Positions 1 to 11,100 of a stretch of DNA of 64,000 nucleotides are shown piece after piece. The stretch covers positions 304,409 through 368,408 of the forward strand of contig AZLU01000010.1 of NCBI GenBank assembly GCA_002224055.1. The letters are read 5' to 3'. How positions within the stretch are numbered: position 1 is the stretch's first letter; every line of letters begins with the position of its first letter. This DNA is from Pezizomycotina sp. ARF18. Taxonomy: Eukaryota > Ascomycota. The notes beneath the pieces were generated by a model. That model made no database searches. It was not told the origin of the DNA and saw nothing but the letters and a program-made list of their open reading frames with translations. A program made the translations under genes and the position numbers.

Positions 1-918
1 TCTAAACCAGACCAGATATCGATTTTCTGTTTATCAAAAAAAAAAAACAAGAAAAAAAAAAACAAAGAAAAAAAAAGGAAAGAAAACCGTATTATCTTTT
101 CTGATCGCGAGTCCAAAGCTCTTAAGCATAATTTCTACCCCGCAGAAATTGACGGAGAACTTCTTCGTAAATTTACCATCCGATAGCAACAACGCCTTGA
201 ATGCTGGAGATATAATTTTTAAAGAGAAATGAAGTAGAAATACAGATCCTCCAGATAACCGGAACCGATGAACAAGTATATGGGACTCTCCGGCACGTCT
301 TATTCATCGAATGAATCTTAATCAAACTATGTACGCGCAAAGAAGAAAAATAGATAGAAATTGAATAATACATCTTCTATTAAAAAGAGAAGAAACGAAA
401 TGAAACCGTGTTTAGGGTATATTTTATATTGTAAAAGAGTTTCGAAAAATGAAATGAAATCAGTTCCTAAAATGCAGATAAAAAGTCGAAAGAAAAGAAA
501 AGCCTGGGATAATAAAAACATAAAATCACCATATATGCATAAAAGACACGCTGGACAATGATAATGCTATATAAGACAATACCATAACTGCCTACTTTCT
601 TACTTGAAAAATGACGAAGAAAAAACGCTTAACCAAAGGGTATAAAAACAGAAGTTGACATGATACCTAATCGTGAAAATTCTTAAGCTCGTCTCGTTCG
701 TGTCCAGTATGAAAGAAAAGAATATTTTTGTAATCTTAGCTGATATCTTGTCAGTGATGTCGCTATGCGTGAAAAAACAAAAACAAAAACAGATCCCGTT
801 AAAAATGATATCCCAGTGGTATATAGAGACAATAGCAAGCCAGTATCCCAGTTAAAATATATAAAACCGAGAATAAAGAAAAAGGGCTATTTTTCCCAAT
901 GAGAAAAAGAACTCCGTT
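1..918. other. Intergenic, A-rich, no gene seen
   Basis: A-rich stretch with broken poly-A runs near 38-75. Only short open frames without convincing composition or splice signals are present. It lies beyond the 3' end of the minus-strand gene that stops at 919. Confidence 0.5.
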
Positions 919-3607
919 TTATTTCTTTGCCTGCCCAGAAGAACCAGAGCGAGAGTGTTTGAAATTCTCGGCGCCGCCCTTGAACAAAGCCGAAATCCAC
1001 CGGACCTCGAAGAAGTCTCCGTACGCGCCGTGGGGATCTTCGACGACGACGCCGGTTCGTTCACAGGTAGTATTTCCAGTAGTAGCGTTAAGCTTAGCAG
1101 CCTCAGTGCGAACGACGGGACCCCCTTTGAAGACTCCTCAATGACATTCGTAAGTGGCTTCGCACTTTACCTTCAGATCTCCTCTGCTGCTTCTTCTCCG
1201 CCAAACCTCCTCGAGGACTTTATTATACCGCTCCGAAACCTCCAACCACCTCTCCGGATCTCAACGCCCGAGCGCCTCATATACTCAACGACGAATTGGC
1301 TCCTGGGGAGGTCCAAGTACGCCCAATTCTCAAGGTTACCGTGACGTTCTTCCGGCTGCAGGATTTTCATGTCCGGTCCTCCGCGCTTGAGCTGCTTCAT
1401 GAAAGTTTCTTCGAACTCGTGGTTGGCGGTGATACGGAGTTTGTTGAATTGCTCCATGGCTTCGTCCAGCTCGTCTCCGGAGAGATCGTCCGGGTCGAAG
1501 ACGTCGGCGTAATCGTCGTCGTAGGATTCACCTTTTTTCCATGACACCTTTCATGAATTTGGCCCATTTTTCGCGGCCGTATTCGTCCATGTCCTGCCAG
1601 AGGTTGCGGCAGAGCTTGTCGCGGGTAGCTTTGGTGAGACCCTGTAGTCATTGAGAATATTTGTTAGCAAGATATATTTCTGAAATGGAGTCATATACAG
1701 CAGACTTTTCTAGTGAAAAGAGAACAACCACATGATGGCGTTCAACGGATGAGGAGTTTGTCTGCAGACGAAAAACTCAAAGAGAGCGGTCTTACATCTC
1801 GTCATTATGGCGGCGGCTGCGGCCCGAAATACTGCCACCCGCTCCGGAACGTTGAAATGCGGCGGAGCCTTATCAGTAAGCTGCCCGTCGATATAAGCCT
1901 GATAGTCTCAGGAGCGATAGAAGCAAAGCCAGGAGGCGGGAAACGAAAGAACAGTATTGGAAGCAGTATCGTTCTCGGAGGACTTTCCCTTGAAAATAGC
2001 AGAGTACAAAGTACTCCCGATCATCCCCAAAGTTGACTGTTCGGTTGGAGACTTTGCCGCTTCGGAATCCTTCGACTTTTCACCGCCTTCCTTCTTCAGA
2101 ACGGGAAAGTAGCTCCGGCAAGTTCGCGGCCGGAAAGTTCATTGTACTCCCTAGCCTTCTTATTGGCGTCGAGTGTCTGCATGAAGCCCTGGTTATCGAT
2201 AGAGTTGCGTTTAGATTTGATCTTCGGAGACGTCGGCTCCGATTTCTCGCGGACCCATCGGTTTTGATAGCGGGATTATTGACGGCGCCGATATCACTAG
2301 ACGCGACCCTTTTCTTGGCAGCCGTATTTCTCGATCGGAGCGAGGTTACCTCGCGGGACCTCCGAGGGCTTTTCCGGACAGATACTGCTCCACGTACTTC
2401 GTATCCGTGTCCTCCCTCAGCGGAGGGAAGGAGTAGTACTGCCCTGCCGTGTCGTGCGGCAATACTTTAGGCCTGTAACTGCGGCGTATTTCTTTCATTT
2501 CTCGATGCTCGCCGCTGGCAGTAAAGGGTCCATTTCGAAAATCCTTCATATTCTTCATCTGTTTTCATTTTGACTCCAAGCGTTCCACGGCAAAATCTTG
2601 GATCCGAAGGCTCCTTCTTTTCGCTTTCCCTTTCTCAAGAGGCTGCTTAGGAGGCGGGGGCGGAAGCTTGCTAGCGTCTTGTTCGTCCGGATCGAAATCC
2701 CCCATCGGCTGCATCTGCAGAGTTCTCGGCTTCTCAACGACGCGTTCAGGAGGAGTAAGCTTGCCGTACTTGGTCCTTGGACCGCTCTTGCTTACTTCGC
2801 GCCTCTTCTGCTCGAATTCCGTAGCGAAATCCGACTGCAAGCTCTTTCCCTTCTCCAAGGATTCTCTGCGGCCGCGACCTTTCCATTGCAATGGCTCGGG
2901 GAGGCCAGGTTCGAAGCATTCTCTTTGCCGGATGTGGTTCCTTTTCGAGGGGCGGAGTGCGCATCCTGCAGAGTCCGCCGCCGCGCCGGCAACAAGCTTT
3001 CCGGAAGCAGGATGTTAGACTGAAGTTCGTGCACATATTAGGTTAGCAAGGGAATCAACTAGTCAATAAAACAAAACACGACGAATCGAAAGCAATAAGA
3101 AGGAAACAAAGAAAAAGCACAAACTAAATGTAATCAAATGCAACGCGCAATTGTCTTGATAAAATCCCGTACTCCGTAGTAATCCAAACCCGAGCATTGG
3201 TCGAAAAGTACTCCGCATAAGGTAGTTTAACTTACGGGCGGAGAATCTGGCTTCCTCAGGAACGAATCATCAACCTTCGCTCCATCTTTCTTAACCTCGG
3301 GTTCCTTGACTTCACCCTTGTTTTCCGCCTTCTTCACTTCGCCTTCTTAACGGCAGGGCTCTTGGCCGCTCTTTTTTGTCGGAATTCATATCTGAGTCTT
3401 CTTCGGATGATGGCGACCTGTATCTGAAGAACTCCAAGGTCCAAAGCTCCTGCGCGGTCGCGGAGATAACAGTTCAGCGTTAGATACCTTTTCTGAATAA
3501 CAACCTCTTGGTTTAGAGTGAGGAGGAGGCGCGACGGTGATATCGGGCACCGGACTATCCTCCTTACTCCACCACCCTCCTCGAGATCTCTGCGTCGAGG
3601 GTGGCAT
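919..3607 (-). CDS. Large charged protein of unknown function, multi-exon
   Basis: I do not recognise this protein. Reading starts at the ATG at 3607 (MPPSTQRSRGGWW) and ends at a TAA at 919 (SGSSGQAKK). An intron at about 3020-3235 has a GTAAG donor and CAG acceptor; a second ends at about 1642. The predicted product is near 800 residues: a basic, Lys/Glu-rich N-terminal half, then a segment containing LPHDTAGQYYSFPPLRED (near 2450), a more ordered stretch with KAPPHFNVPERVAVFRAAAA (near 1830), then GREKWAKFMKG and an acidic patch DDDYADVFDPDDLSGDE (near 1500), and a last block with AYGDFFEVRW (near 1000). The reading frame changes at six or more points, each time with protein-like sequence resuming in the next frame, which fits missing single bases. 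The conserved-looking C-terminal third suggests a folded domain; function is unknown. Confidence 0.6.
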
Positions 3608-4658
3608 AGTGTATTTCTTCTGTCTGATGGAAATAGACTTGTTTCTGTGGAATAAATAAAGAGGAAGAAAGGAAGAATAGGGAATAAAACGTATAAAAAA
3701 GAAGAGCAAAATCTGTAGAAAACATGTTATTGATACCTGTGTGAAAGTGGGAAGTTGCTCCCCGAGTGAAGTACTTTTCCTGTACCTAATGGATCGTAGA
3801 CGAAATTCAATGTTAGCAAATATTATTTCACCGATAAAGAGCGGCGCAGAGGGGAGCGCGATGGTCAGCGCTATTCACGTCAAACTATCGAATATATCAA
3901 AATACGGTCGAAGATTCAACCTTACTTGATCGAGATATATCGAGACTTTGGCGGTCTCTCAGAAACTTACCCTTACCACAATCAATAGTAACATTATACT
4001 TGTCGATGAATCGACTGGTGTTATCAAGCCTCGATAATATAAGTGAAGCGGATAAGTATTCATACAAACAACTGCTATTATTGCAGATTTTTATCCATCT
4101 GGGTTGTTGTTTGCTGTTTTTATATTATAAAAGTGTGTTTTGTAGGTGAACTGCTAGCTCGTTAAGCCGGAGTATTTTTGTGAAGCAGCTCGCTGTTTTT
4201 ATTTTTCAGGAAAGCGTGCAGAACGTGCATATCCATCTCACGGTCGATTTTTCACTCTGGCTTGATTCTTTCATGCCATCCCATGCGGTCTCTTTGACTA
4301 GAGAACCAGAATTAACGAAGCTTAGTATACTTAATCAGTCAGTATCGCATTTTCACCGATTGGAACACCTTGGTTACATTTCGCTACTTCTTGGTCCCTT
4401 ATATGATAAATTCACAAAAAAAATAGCAAAGCTTTTTCTACCTCAAAAGGCTCTGAGTTACGCACGATGCAAGTATCGATTGCCTTTCTCAATCTCCGCG
4501 ATACAGCTAACTATCTCCATCCAAAGCACTATCAAACCAAATCTCTAAATAAAATAGAACACACAAAAGCTAACGAATACCCACTCCACTCCAACGGATA
4601 ACTCGGCTTTGTCTCGAACCTCATATACCTCTTCTTCTCCTCCTCACCTTTACTCTTC
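3608..4658. other. Intergenic, likely promoter of the 0.9-3.6 kb gene
   Basis: A/T-rich region. One longer open stretch at 4180-4548 (+) has no ATG at its start and no coding look. The C/T-rich tract at 4610-4790 lies at the 3' end of the next minus-strand gene. Confidence 0.4.
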
Positions 4659-5283
4659 TTACCACCACCACACCGCCACCGCCGCCAGTATAACTCCTAC
4701 CATCCCACCACTAGCACTCTTCCTCTCTCTATCCTTAGCATCCACTTTCTCCCTAAAACCCTCGCAGCAGCACGTTCCCTTTCACCAACACCAGCATGCG
4801 AACTCATAGCCTTCGCGCGGCGGAACATATCGCTCAACCGCTTCTCGCAAGACACGCCGGGACGGGAGCGGCGCCATTTGGGGTCCGCTTTATTCAGCGT
4901 AACGACAGTGGTTTTACGGTGAAGAGTTTTAGTACGGCGTGTGTTTGTCAGTGTTAGCTAAGCAATTAGGACAGGGAGTGACGAGCGCTCTCATTTTCAT
5001 GCGCCGAGAAGGGAGGTCGCTGTCTGAATTGGAGGATAGCGAATCGCGGCGGCGCTTTTCGGCGCGCTCTTGCTGCGCGCGGGAGGGGCGAGGGGTTGGT
5101 TATGTTGGTGGATTTTCGGACGCCGTTTGGCTTTTTGGGGAACTATTTGGGAAGAGATGTCAATTTTGGACATTTCTTCCATTTGGGGCGAGGGGTTAAT
5201 ACTAAGACTAGGGAAAGGTTAAGAAGAAAGAGGATGAATACTTACACTGCCTTAGCAGTAAGGCTAGCAGACGAAGCAGACAT
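4659..5283 (-). CDS. Small basic protein with C-terminal membrane tail, unknown
   Basis: The start is the ATG at 5283 (MSASSASLTAKAV). A GTAAGT donor at 5245 and a CTAG acceptor at about 5208 define a very short intron (about 38 bases) that joins in frame to LSINPSPQMEEMSKIDISSQ. The next part is basic and Ser-rich (SKSAPK, RRDSLSSNSDSDLPSRR), followed by MKMRALVTPCPNC with a CPxC pair, then RRSRPGVSCEKRLSDMFRRA. The last block is Lys/Arg-rich and ends in a hydrophobic tail, GGMVGVILAAVAVWWW, before TAA at 4659. The frame has to shift about three times, as in neighbouring genes. The tail suggests a tail-anchored membrane protein of roughly 190 residues (inference). No family is recognised. 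Confidence 0.5.
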
Positions 5284-8177
5284 GTTAATAGCTGCTTCAG
5301 GAAGAACTACAGGTTCATTGTAGTGATAGACCTAGAGCAAGAAATATGAGATTGGAAGCACATCTTTCTCCTACTTTCATTTAGGAAATCTTAAGTAGGG
5401 GAATAAAATTGAGGAAAGAAAGAAAGATAAGGCCCGAAAGAGGAATCTACTCATTTTATACCCTCTACCAGGCATGCCATGAGTCCACCCATTGCTTCTA
5501 CATTCTACAGCAAAAAGGCTAATTTTTCGTATTTTTCTATTTTTCCTATGCAATGCTCTCATGACCTTGAAACCGAGTATTATACTTGCATTCCGTTGCA
5601 AGTTAAACAAGATCTTGTGACGAGTTCTACAGATTATATAGCTATTTCAATGGAGTTTTCTATGATGAAACAAGTAGTAAAGTTCGCGATACTAAAAGCT
5701 TGTGTTTTGCAATGTTAACTGTAAATGAACGCGACATACTACAGAGTTGCTAATATAGAACTTTAGTTGACACGCGTCTGTGAGATATTGCGATCATCTT
5801 CATCGAAAAGTAAGAAAAAATATAGCTTAGACTGCATCAATAAATCAAAGATCTGACAATGTACGAGAAATTTATCCAATGATTTGTTACTCCGCAGTGA
5901 TCATCGTGAACAAGTTAGATGTCCTTCGCTATAATTATATTATCGTTTTATTCCCAGTTTTTTCAAAAAAAAAAAAAAAAAAAAAAAAAACTCGCGATCC
6001 AGTAAGAACGAAGACATAAATAACTTGATGGAATCATTATTTGCAGTCTTTCTTTTTTCAATCTCAAGACTTCTTTCGTATACGTATAAACATCCAGTTT
6101 TAGTACAAAAGATGCCATCCTATCAGTAGTAGCTTTCAAATGCTTTAACTATTGGAAATGATGCTCCCCACTATTTGCACCACCTCCGCATCTCCTCCGA
6201 AGAATATATATACATTATAGCCCCCCGGTGGATCTCCGCCGACCCCAAACCCCCGATTCGCTACCTCCCATTGCTCCCAACGTCGTCCCTTGGCGACTAT
6301 ACCTGATTCGTCGGGCGGGTTTAGAATCCAACCTCCAAACTTTCTTTTCTAAAACAAAAAAACAACAAACAAAGAAAAATAAACCAACCTCCGGGTCAAA
6401 TCTCACGATGCTCTTGTGAAAACATAGAATGTGGTGGAGAAAGTGATAATTTCGGATGTAATAGACGCGACCGGTCGACCAGTAAAGTCATTATATATAT
6501 CTATATACTACCGAAACAGAAATCTTTCACATTGATACAGAAAAATCTTTTGGATTTGTGATGGAAGTCTCTCTTTTATTGGCTTTGGAGAAACTAGTTG
6601 TGATTTGTGATTGGACTGCTACTATTCCCTAAACCAATACAATAAAAAAGAGAAGCCGTATAAAAATCCCAACCAAACCCATCACATAGCGCGTCTCAAA
6701 ATTTTTGTAATAGCAAAGAGAAAAAATAGAGTGTGAAGTAGTAGTCCACTGTTTCAAATACAAGACAAAACAAGTAATCGCAAAAAGAACAAGGCAGAAA
6801 AAGAAACTTGCGTAGTAAACAACTCTCCTCCCATTTGCCGTTAATGTGGATACATTCCCAATTCTCCATATCTCCCTGTGGTGCAAAAAGGTGTCCACCC
6901 GAGTGTTTTGCTTCGTAGGATGATAAAAGGGAAAAAGGGGTGTAGATGTGCAGAAGTCGTAGGAGTGTGTTTTTGTGTGATGAGAGAGAGTCCTTCTCTG
7001 ATAGGAATCCTCCGTCTTGTACAACAAAACAAAAAAGATGAAGTAGAGACTCCGCCAGCGGTAGTCAAAATGGTAAAGAAAAAACAAACGAAATGAACGA
7101 ATACAGGATAGAAACAACATGTAATAACGAAACAAACTTTTGTGGTTTCAAATTTTTTGGGGTTTTCTGTACTCGACCTCTACAAGTAGTAAATTATAGG
7201 ATGAAAGGTGGCCAAACTTTTCATGATTGGGGGCTGTACTACTCATTCTCAGCAAAATACTTTTTGAAGTTTCAAAAAAAAAAAATTTGAGGGTTTTGGT
7301 GGTTTTCATTATTTTCAAATATTTTTTTTAAAGTTTTTTCTGTGCTCGACCTCTACAAGTAAAGGAGTTAGATGGTATATGAAGTGAGCTTAGATGTTTT
7401 CAAGTTTTTTTTTTTTTTTGAAGACTTCGTGGTTTCATATTTATTTAGTGTTTTTTGTACTCAACATCTACAAGTAGATGGAGTGAATGATTATAATGTG
7501 AGGGTTTTTGGTTGTCATATTTTTTTGTCTTTCTTTGAGTTTTCTGTACTCGACCTCTACAAATAGAGGAGTTTTTTCCCCCCTTTTTTTTTTTTTTTTT
7601 CTGTAGATGCCTGGATGATGTAAATGGTGGATGAAAGGTGATCAGTCTTTCAAGATATGAAGTGTGTAGTGTTCTTCCTAAGGCAAATACTCTTTTTTTT
7701 TGTATAAGCTTTTTCCGTATATAAGTTTTCTTTTTTTTTTTTTTGGGGTATTTTTCCGGTTTTTTATAATCTTCCCTCTTGATCTTTCTTGCTTAGTAGT
7801 GATGGATGAGAATGAGAAGTGTGGAGTAAGAAATAAAGATGTAACGATGAGAAAGAAGGAGATGTAAGTAGTAGTAAAAAGATGAGACGATGAGAAAAAG
7901 AGATGTATGTGATAGTAAAACGAAATCCCAAACCAGAAACGCCTTTAAAAAAACCCCAATGTAGCAATCAAATGAAGATTGCTCCTACGAGAAAAAAAAA
8001 CGAGTAAAAAGGAAACGCCGTCGCTTTGTGATATATAGGAAGTAAGAAAAAGAAATGTTCGCCGTGCATTGTAATGTAAAATGTCCCGTGTTTGTTAATG
8101 AATCCGTAAAAGATAAAAGAGAGAAAAAACGCTGTTGTTGTTATTAAGAGAGATTGAACGGTTTGCTTCCTAACCCT
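5284..8177. other. Intergenic with poly-A/T runs and a short direct repeat family
   Basis: It holds a poly-A run at 5966-5990, AT-rich low-complexity DNA and the repeats at 7160-7570. Open frames here, including a 168-residue Phe/Tyr/Leu-rich one at 6629-7135 (-), look non-coding. Confidence 0.45.
7160..7570 (+). repeat. Four diverged direct repeats with core CTGTACTCGACCTCTACAAG
   Basis: The core occurs at about 7167, 7340, 7456 and 7544, with one to four differences, separated by 173, 116 and 88 bases of T-rich DNA. Each is followed by TA or AA and a GGAG/GGATGA-type stretch. It lies downstream of the minus-strand gene ending at 8178. No role is known. Confidence 0.7.
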
Positions 8178-11100
8178 TAGACCGGGGCGCCTGGGTTGGA
8201 CACTTTCGTTCTGAGAAACAGCCTGCTTGGTGGCTCTTTGCTTCTTTGGCTGTAGCTGGTTATCGTTGTCCTCTAGAGCGTCGTTAGCCTTGCGCTTGTG
8301 GCGGGAGCGAGAGTGGTCTTTGGTGCAGCGGCCTTGGCTGGTTTGGGCTTTGGAGCGGCCTTGGTCGCCGCCTTGCCATTCTTAGCCTGTTGAAGTTCCT
8401 CAACGCTCTCCTCAGCATCATTAGACTTAGTGGCGCTCGCCCTCTTGGTCACCTTGCCCTTACCCTTTGGCTCTTCCTCATTTTCGTCGGTCGCCTTAGG
8501 CTTGTTCGCGGCCGCCTTCTTGGGGCGGGAGCATTGGCCTTAGTCAGTCTTCGCTTAACAGGGCTTTGTCCTTCGCTTGACTACCTTCGGCTTAGCAGCC
8601 GCTTTCTTCGGCTGAGCGACACCTTTGGCCTTTTTGGGCCGCGGCTCCTTCTCGTCATCATCAGCGACGGCTTTGCGCTTGGTGGCCCTAGTCTTCGCTG
8701 AGCAGGTTCGGGACAGCAGAGGCTCCACGGGTACGGCGAGCTGACTGAACGGGCATGGCAGGCTTGGGAGCGGCATCCTTCTTGGCTGCAACACGCTTGG
8801 AAGCGCGAACTGGCTGGACGTCTTCAGCGTTAACGACTTCCCAGTAGCAGTCGCTTCGTGTTGAGCTGCTGCAGCTGCGGGGTAGCGGAGGCTCCGCGAC
8901 GAGTGGAACGCTTGAGAAGCTCAGAAGCTGCAGATTTCTTGCGGGTAGCTCTGGTAACCTTGGGCTTGGGAGCTTCGGCAGCTTCAGGCTCAGTAGATTC
9001 GGTAGCGTTGGGTTCAACAACTTCAGTAATCTTTCCAGCTCTGCCAGGCTTGACGGGAGCAACGTGCTCTTCGTCTTCATCGTCAGAGTGAACAGTCCTG
9101 GCGCGCTTGTTGCCGTTGAGCTTGGTGACAGTAGACTCAGGAATCGGGGTGGCGTTGCGAGAGGTGACCTGGTAATCTTCCTCGCGAGACCCTTGCGGGG
9201 AATGGACTTCTCGGCTTCAACGACCTTCTTCGCCGCAGCGCGCTTGGTGACGGGAGCAACGGCTTCGTCATTTTCATCGGCTTCAATGATAGTGGAGAGA
9301 TCGGCTTTATGATGATGAGAGTTTTCCTGATCCGCAATTTCTGTGGTGACGGGAGCGACAGCTTCATCGTCTTCGTTGTCGGATTCGATGATAGTTGAGA
9401 GATTTGCGTTATGAGGATGAGATTCCTCCTGATCCACAACTTCGGTGGTGGTCGCAATGTTGCTGTCAACATCAGTGGCGACATTGACAAGTTCGTCACC
9501 ATCAACACCATTAGACTCGGGGTTTTCGTTGTTGTCATCCGCGAAGGCATCAGTGTTCAATTGGTCCTGAGCCTCATAACCAAAATCGTCATCGATGTTA
9601 CGACCGGAATCGGCAGGGTAATTCACAGCGAAATCGCGATCCGAATCATCTGAATCAGAATCACTAGAGATGGAAGAGTCATCCGATCCGGAATCGTCGC
9701 CTTTGTTGGCTTCGCGGAGGTGGTGAACATGCTCATGTTAGTTTCTCCCTGATTAGCGACCTCGGCGGTGGTGCCGTTGTCCAAACGAAGACCAGACCGC
9801 TGTTGACGGATTCAAGGGCGGCGATAGCATTGGACTCGGGAGTCTCAACGTTCTCCTCGTCGACCTTGGTAGTGGTGCCGTTACCATTATCGGTGATAAG
9901 AGGGAGAGCTGCGGGTTGAACCTCGTCGTCCGAATCCACGTAATCGGGCAAATTATCGTTCAACCAAGAATTGCTGTTGGTACCAGTCTCAACAGCAGTG
10001 GAGCTCATGTTCTCATGAGTCATTGGGAGATCACCAGCTTCTGCCTCGTCGTGATCGGACTTCTCAAGGTCGAGTCGGACTCAGACTCGTCACAATCAGA
10101 CTGATGGAATCGACATAGTCATAGAGGGAATCCTCAGAATCGGAATGCTCGTCGTTACCGTTCCCGGCAGCAGCGGTGGCCTGAGTAACGGGCGCCTTGC
10201 CCTTCCCTTTAGCGGTGGAAGCCTTGGTAGTAGCAGCTGGGGCCTTGTCCTTGCCCTTTCCATCACCGTTGGTGGAAGCGGTGGTCTTCTTGGTGTTCCC
10301 TTTCCCAGAAGACTTGGTGGTAGCTGCGGCTTTCTTTTGCTTCCCTGGCAATCCTGGCCTCATATCTCTCGTCGTCCGAATCGGGGATGTGGATGACGTC
10401 AGTGCCGCGCTTGAATCCTCCCTTCCTGGCAAGCTTGGCTCGTTCATGGTCGCCGTTCTCCTCGTAGAGATCCGCAACTTCATCCAGTTAGATCCAGGAT
10501 CGAGGCGCTTAGGACGAAGGTACTTGGCGAATTCATCTTCCTCATCGGAGGGATCGGAGCCGGGATCCTCGAGCTCTTCTTCGCGAGGTTCTTCGAAGTC
10601 GGCATCAGCCTCTATGTCACGGTCGTCACCATCGTCAGGAAGAGGTTCGTGAACGGTCTTGCTGCGCTTCGGAGTAGGACCTTCGGCGTGGATCTTGGAA
10701 AGATCCTTACGCTTTGATCCGGCGCCGATGAGCTTGTTGGCAGCATCCTCGGAAGTTTGGGGGTAAGTGATTGTAGCGCGGAAATTGAAGAGTTCAGGAT
10801 TTCCAGAGATCGTGTTTTGGTTTGAATCTTTAGGGTGGAAATCCTGTGATCTCCGGAATTCTCAATGCATTTAGAAGACCGGTGAATAAACCCTTGGTAG
10901 AAATCTGTGGTACGGGAGCCGGCTTGGGTTCCTCGGGCCTGCGTTCAAACTCCAACATGGGGTCCGGCTCGCCCCTGGCAAATGCCTCCTCCCTGATCTG
11001 GCGACTGGCTTCAGCACAGGTGATATGCCGCAGATAGGTAGGCCTTTATCCTCCTTCTCGCGAGTATAGCCGAGCTCACGAGCTTCTTTATGGGTTTCGA

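Noticed and set aside
4180-4548. 122-residue open frame on the plus strand
   Set aside because: The first codon is GTG, not ATG, and the frame lacks any recognisable domain or promoter context.
6629-7135. 168-residue open frame on the minus strand
   Set aside because: Composition is dominated by Phe, Tyr and Leu from A-rich plus-strand DNA; no motif, no splice signals, and it runs through low-complexity sequence.
8390-9312. Plus-strand frames rich in Leu, Arg and Ser opposite the giant gene
   Set aside because: They are antisense shadows of Lys/Ala/Glu-rich coding sequence on the minus strand.
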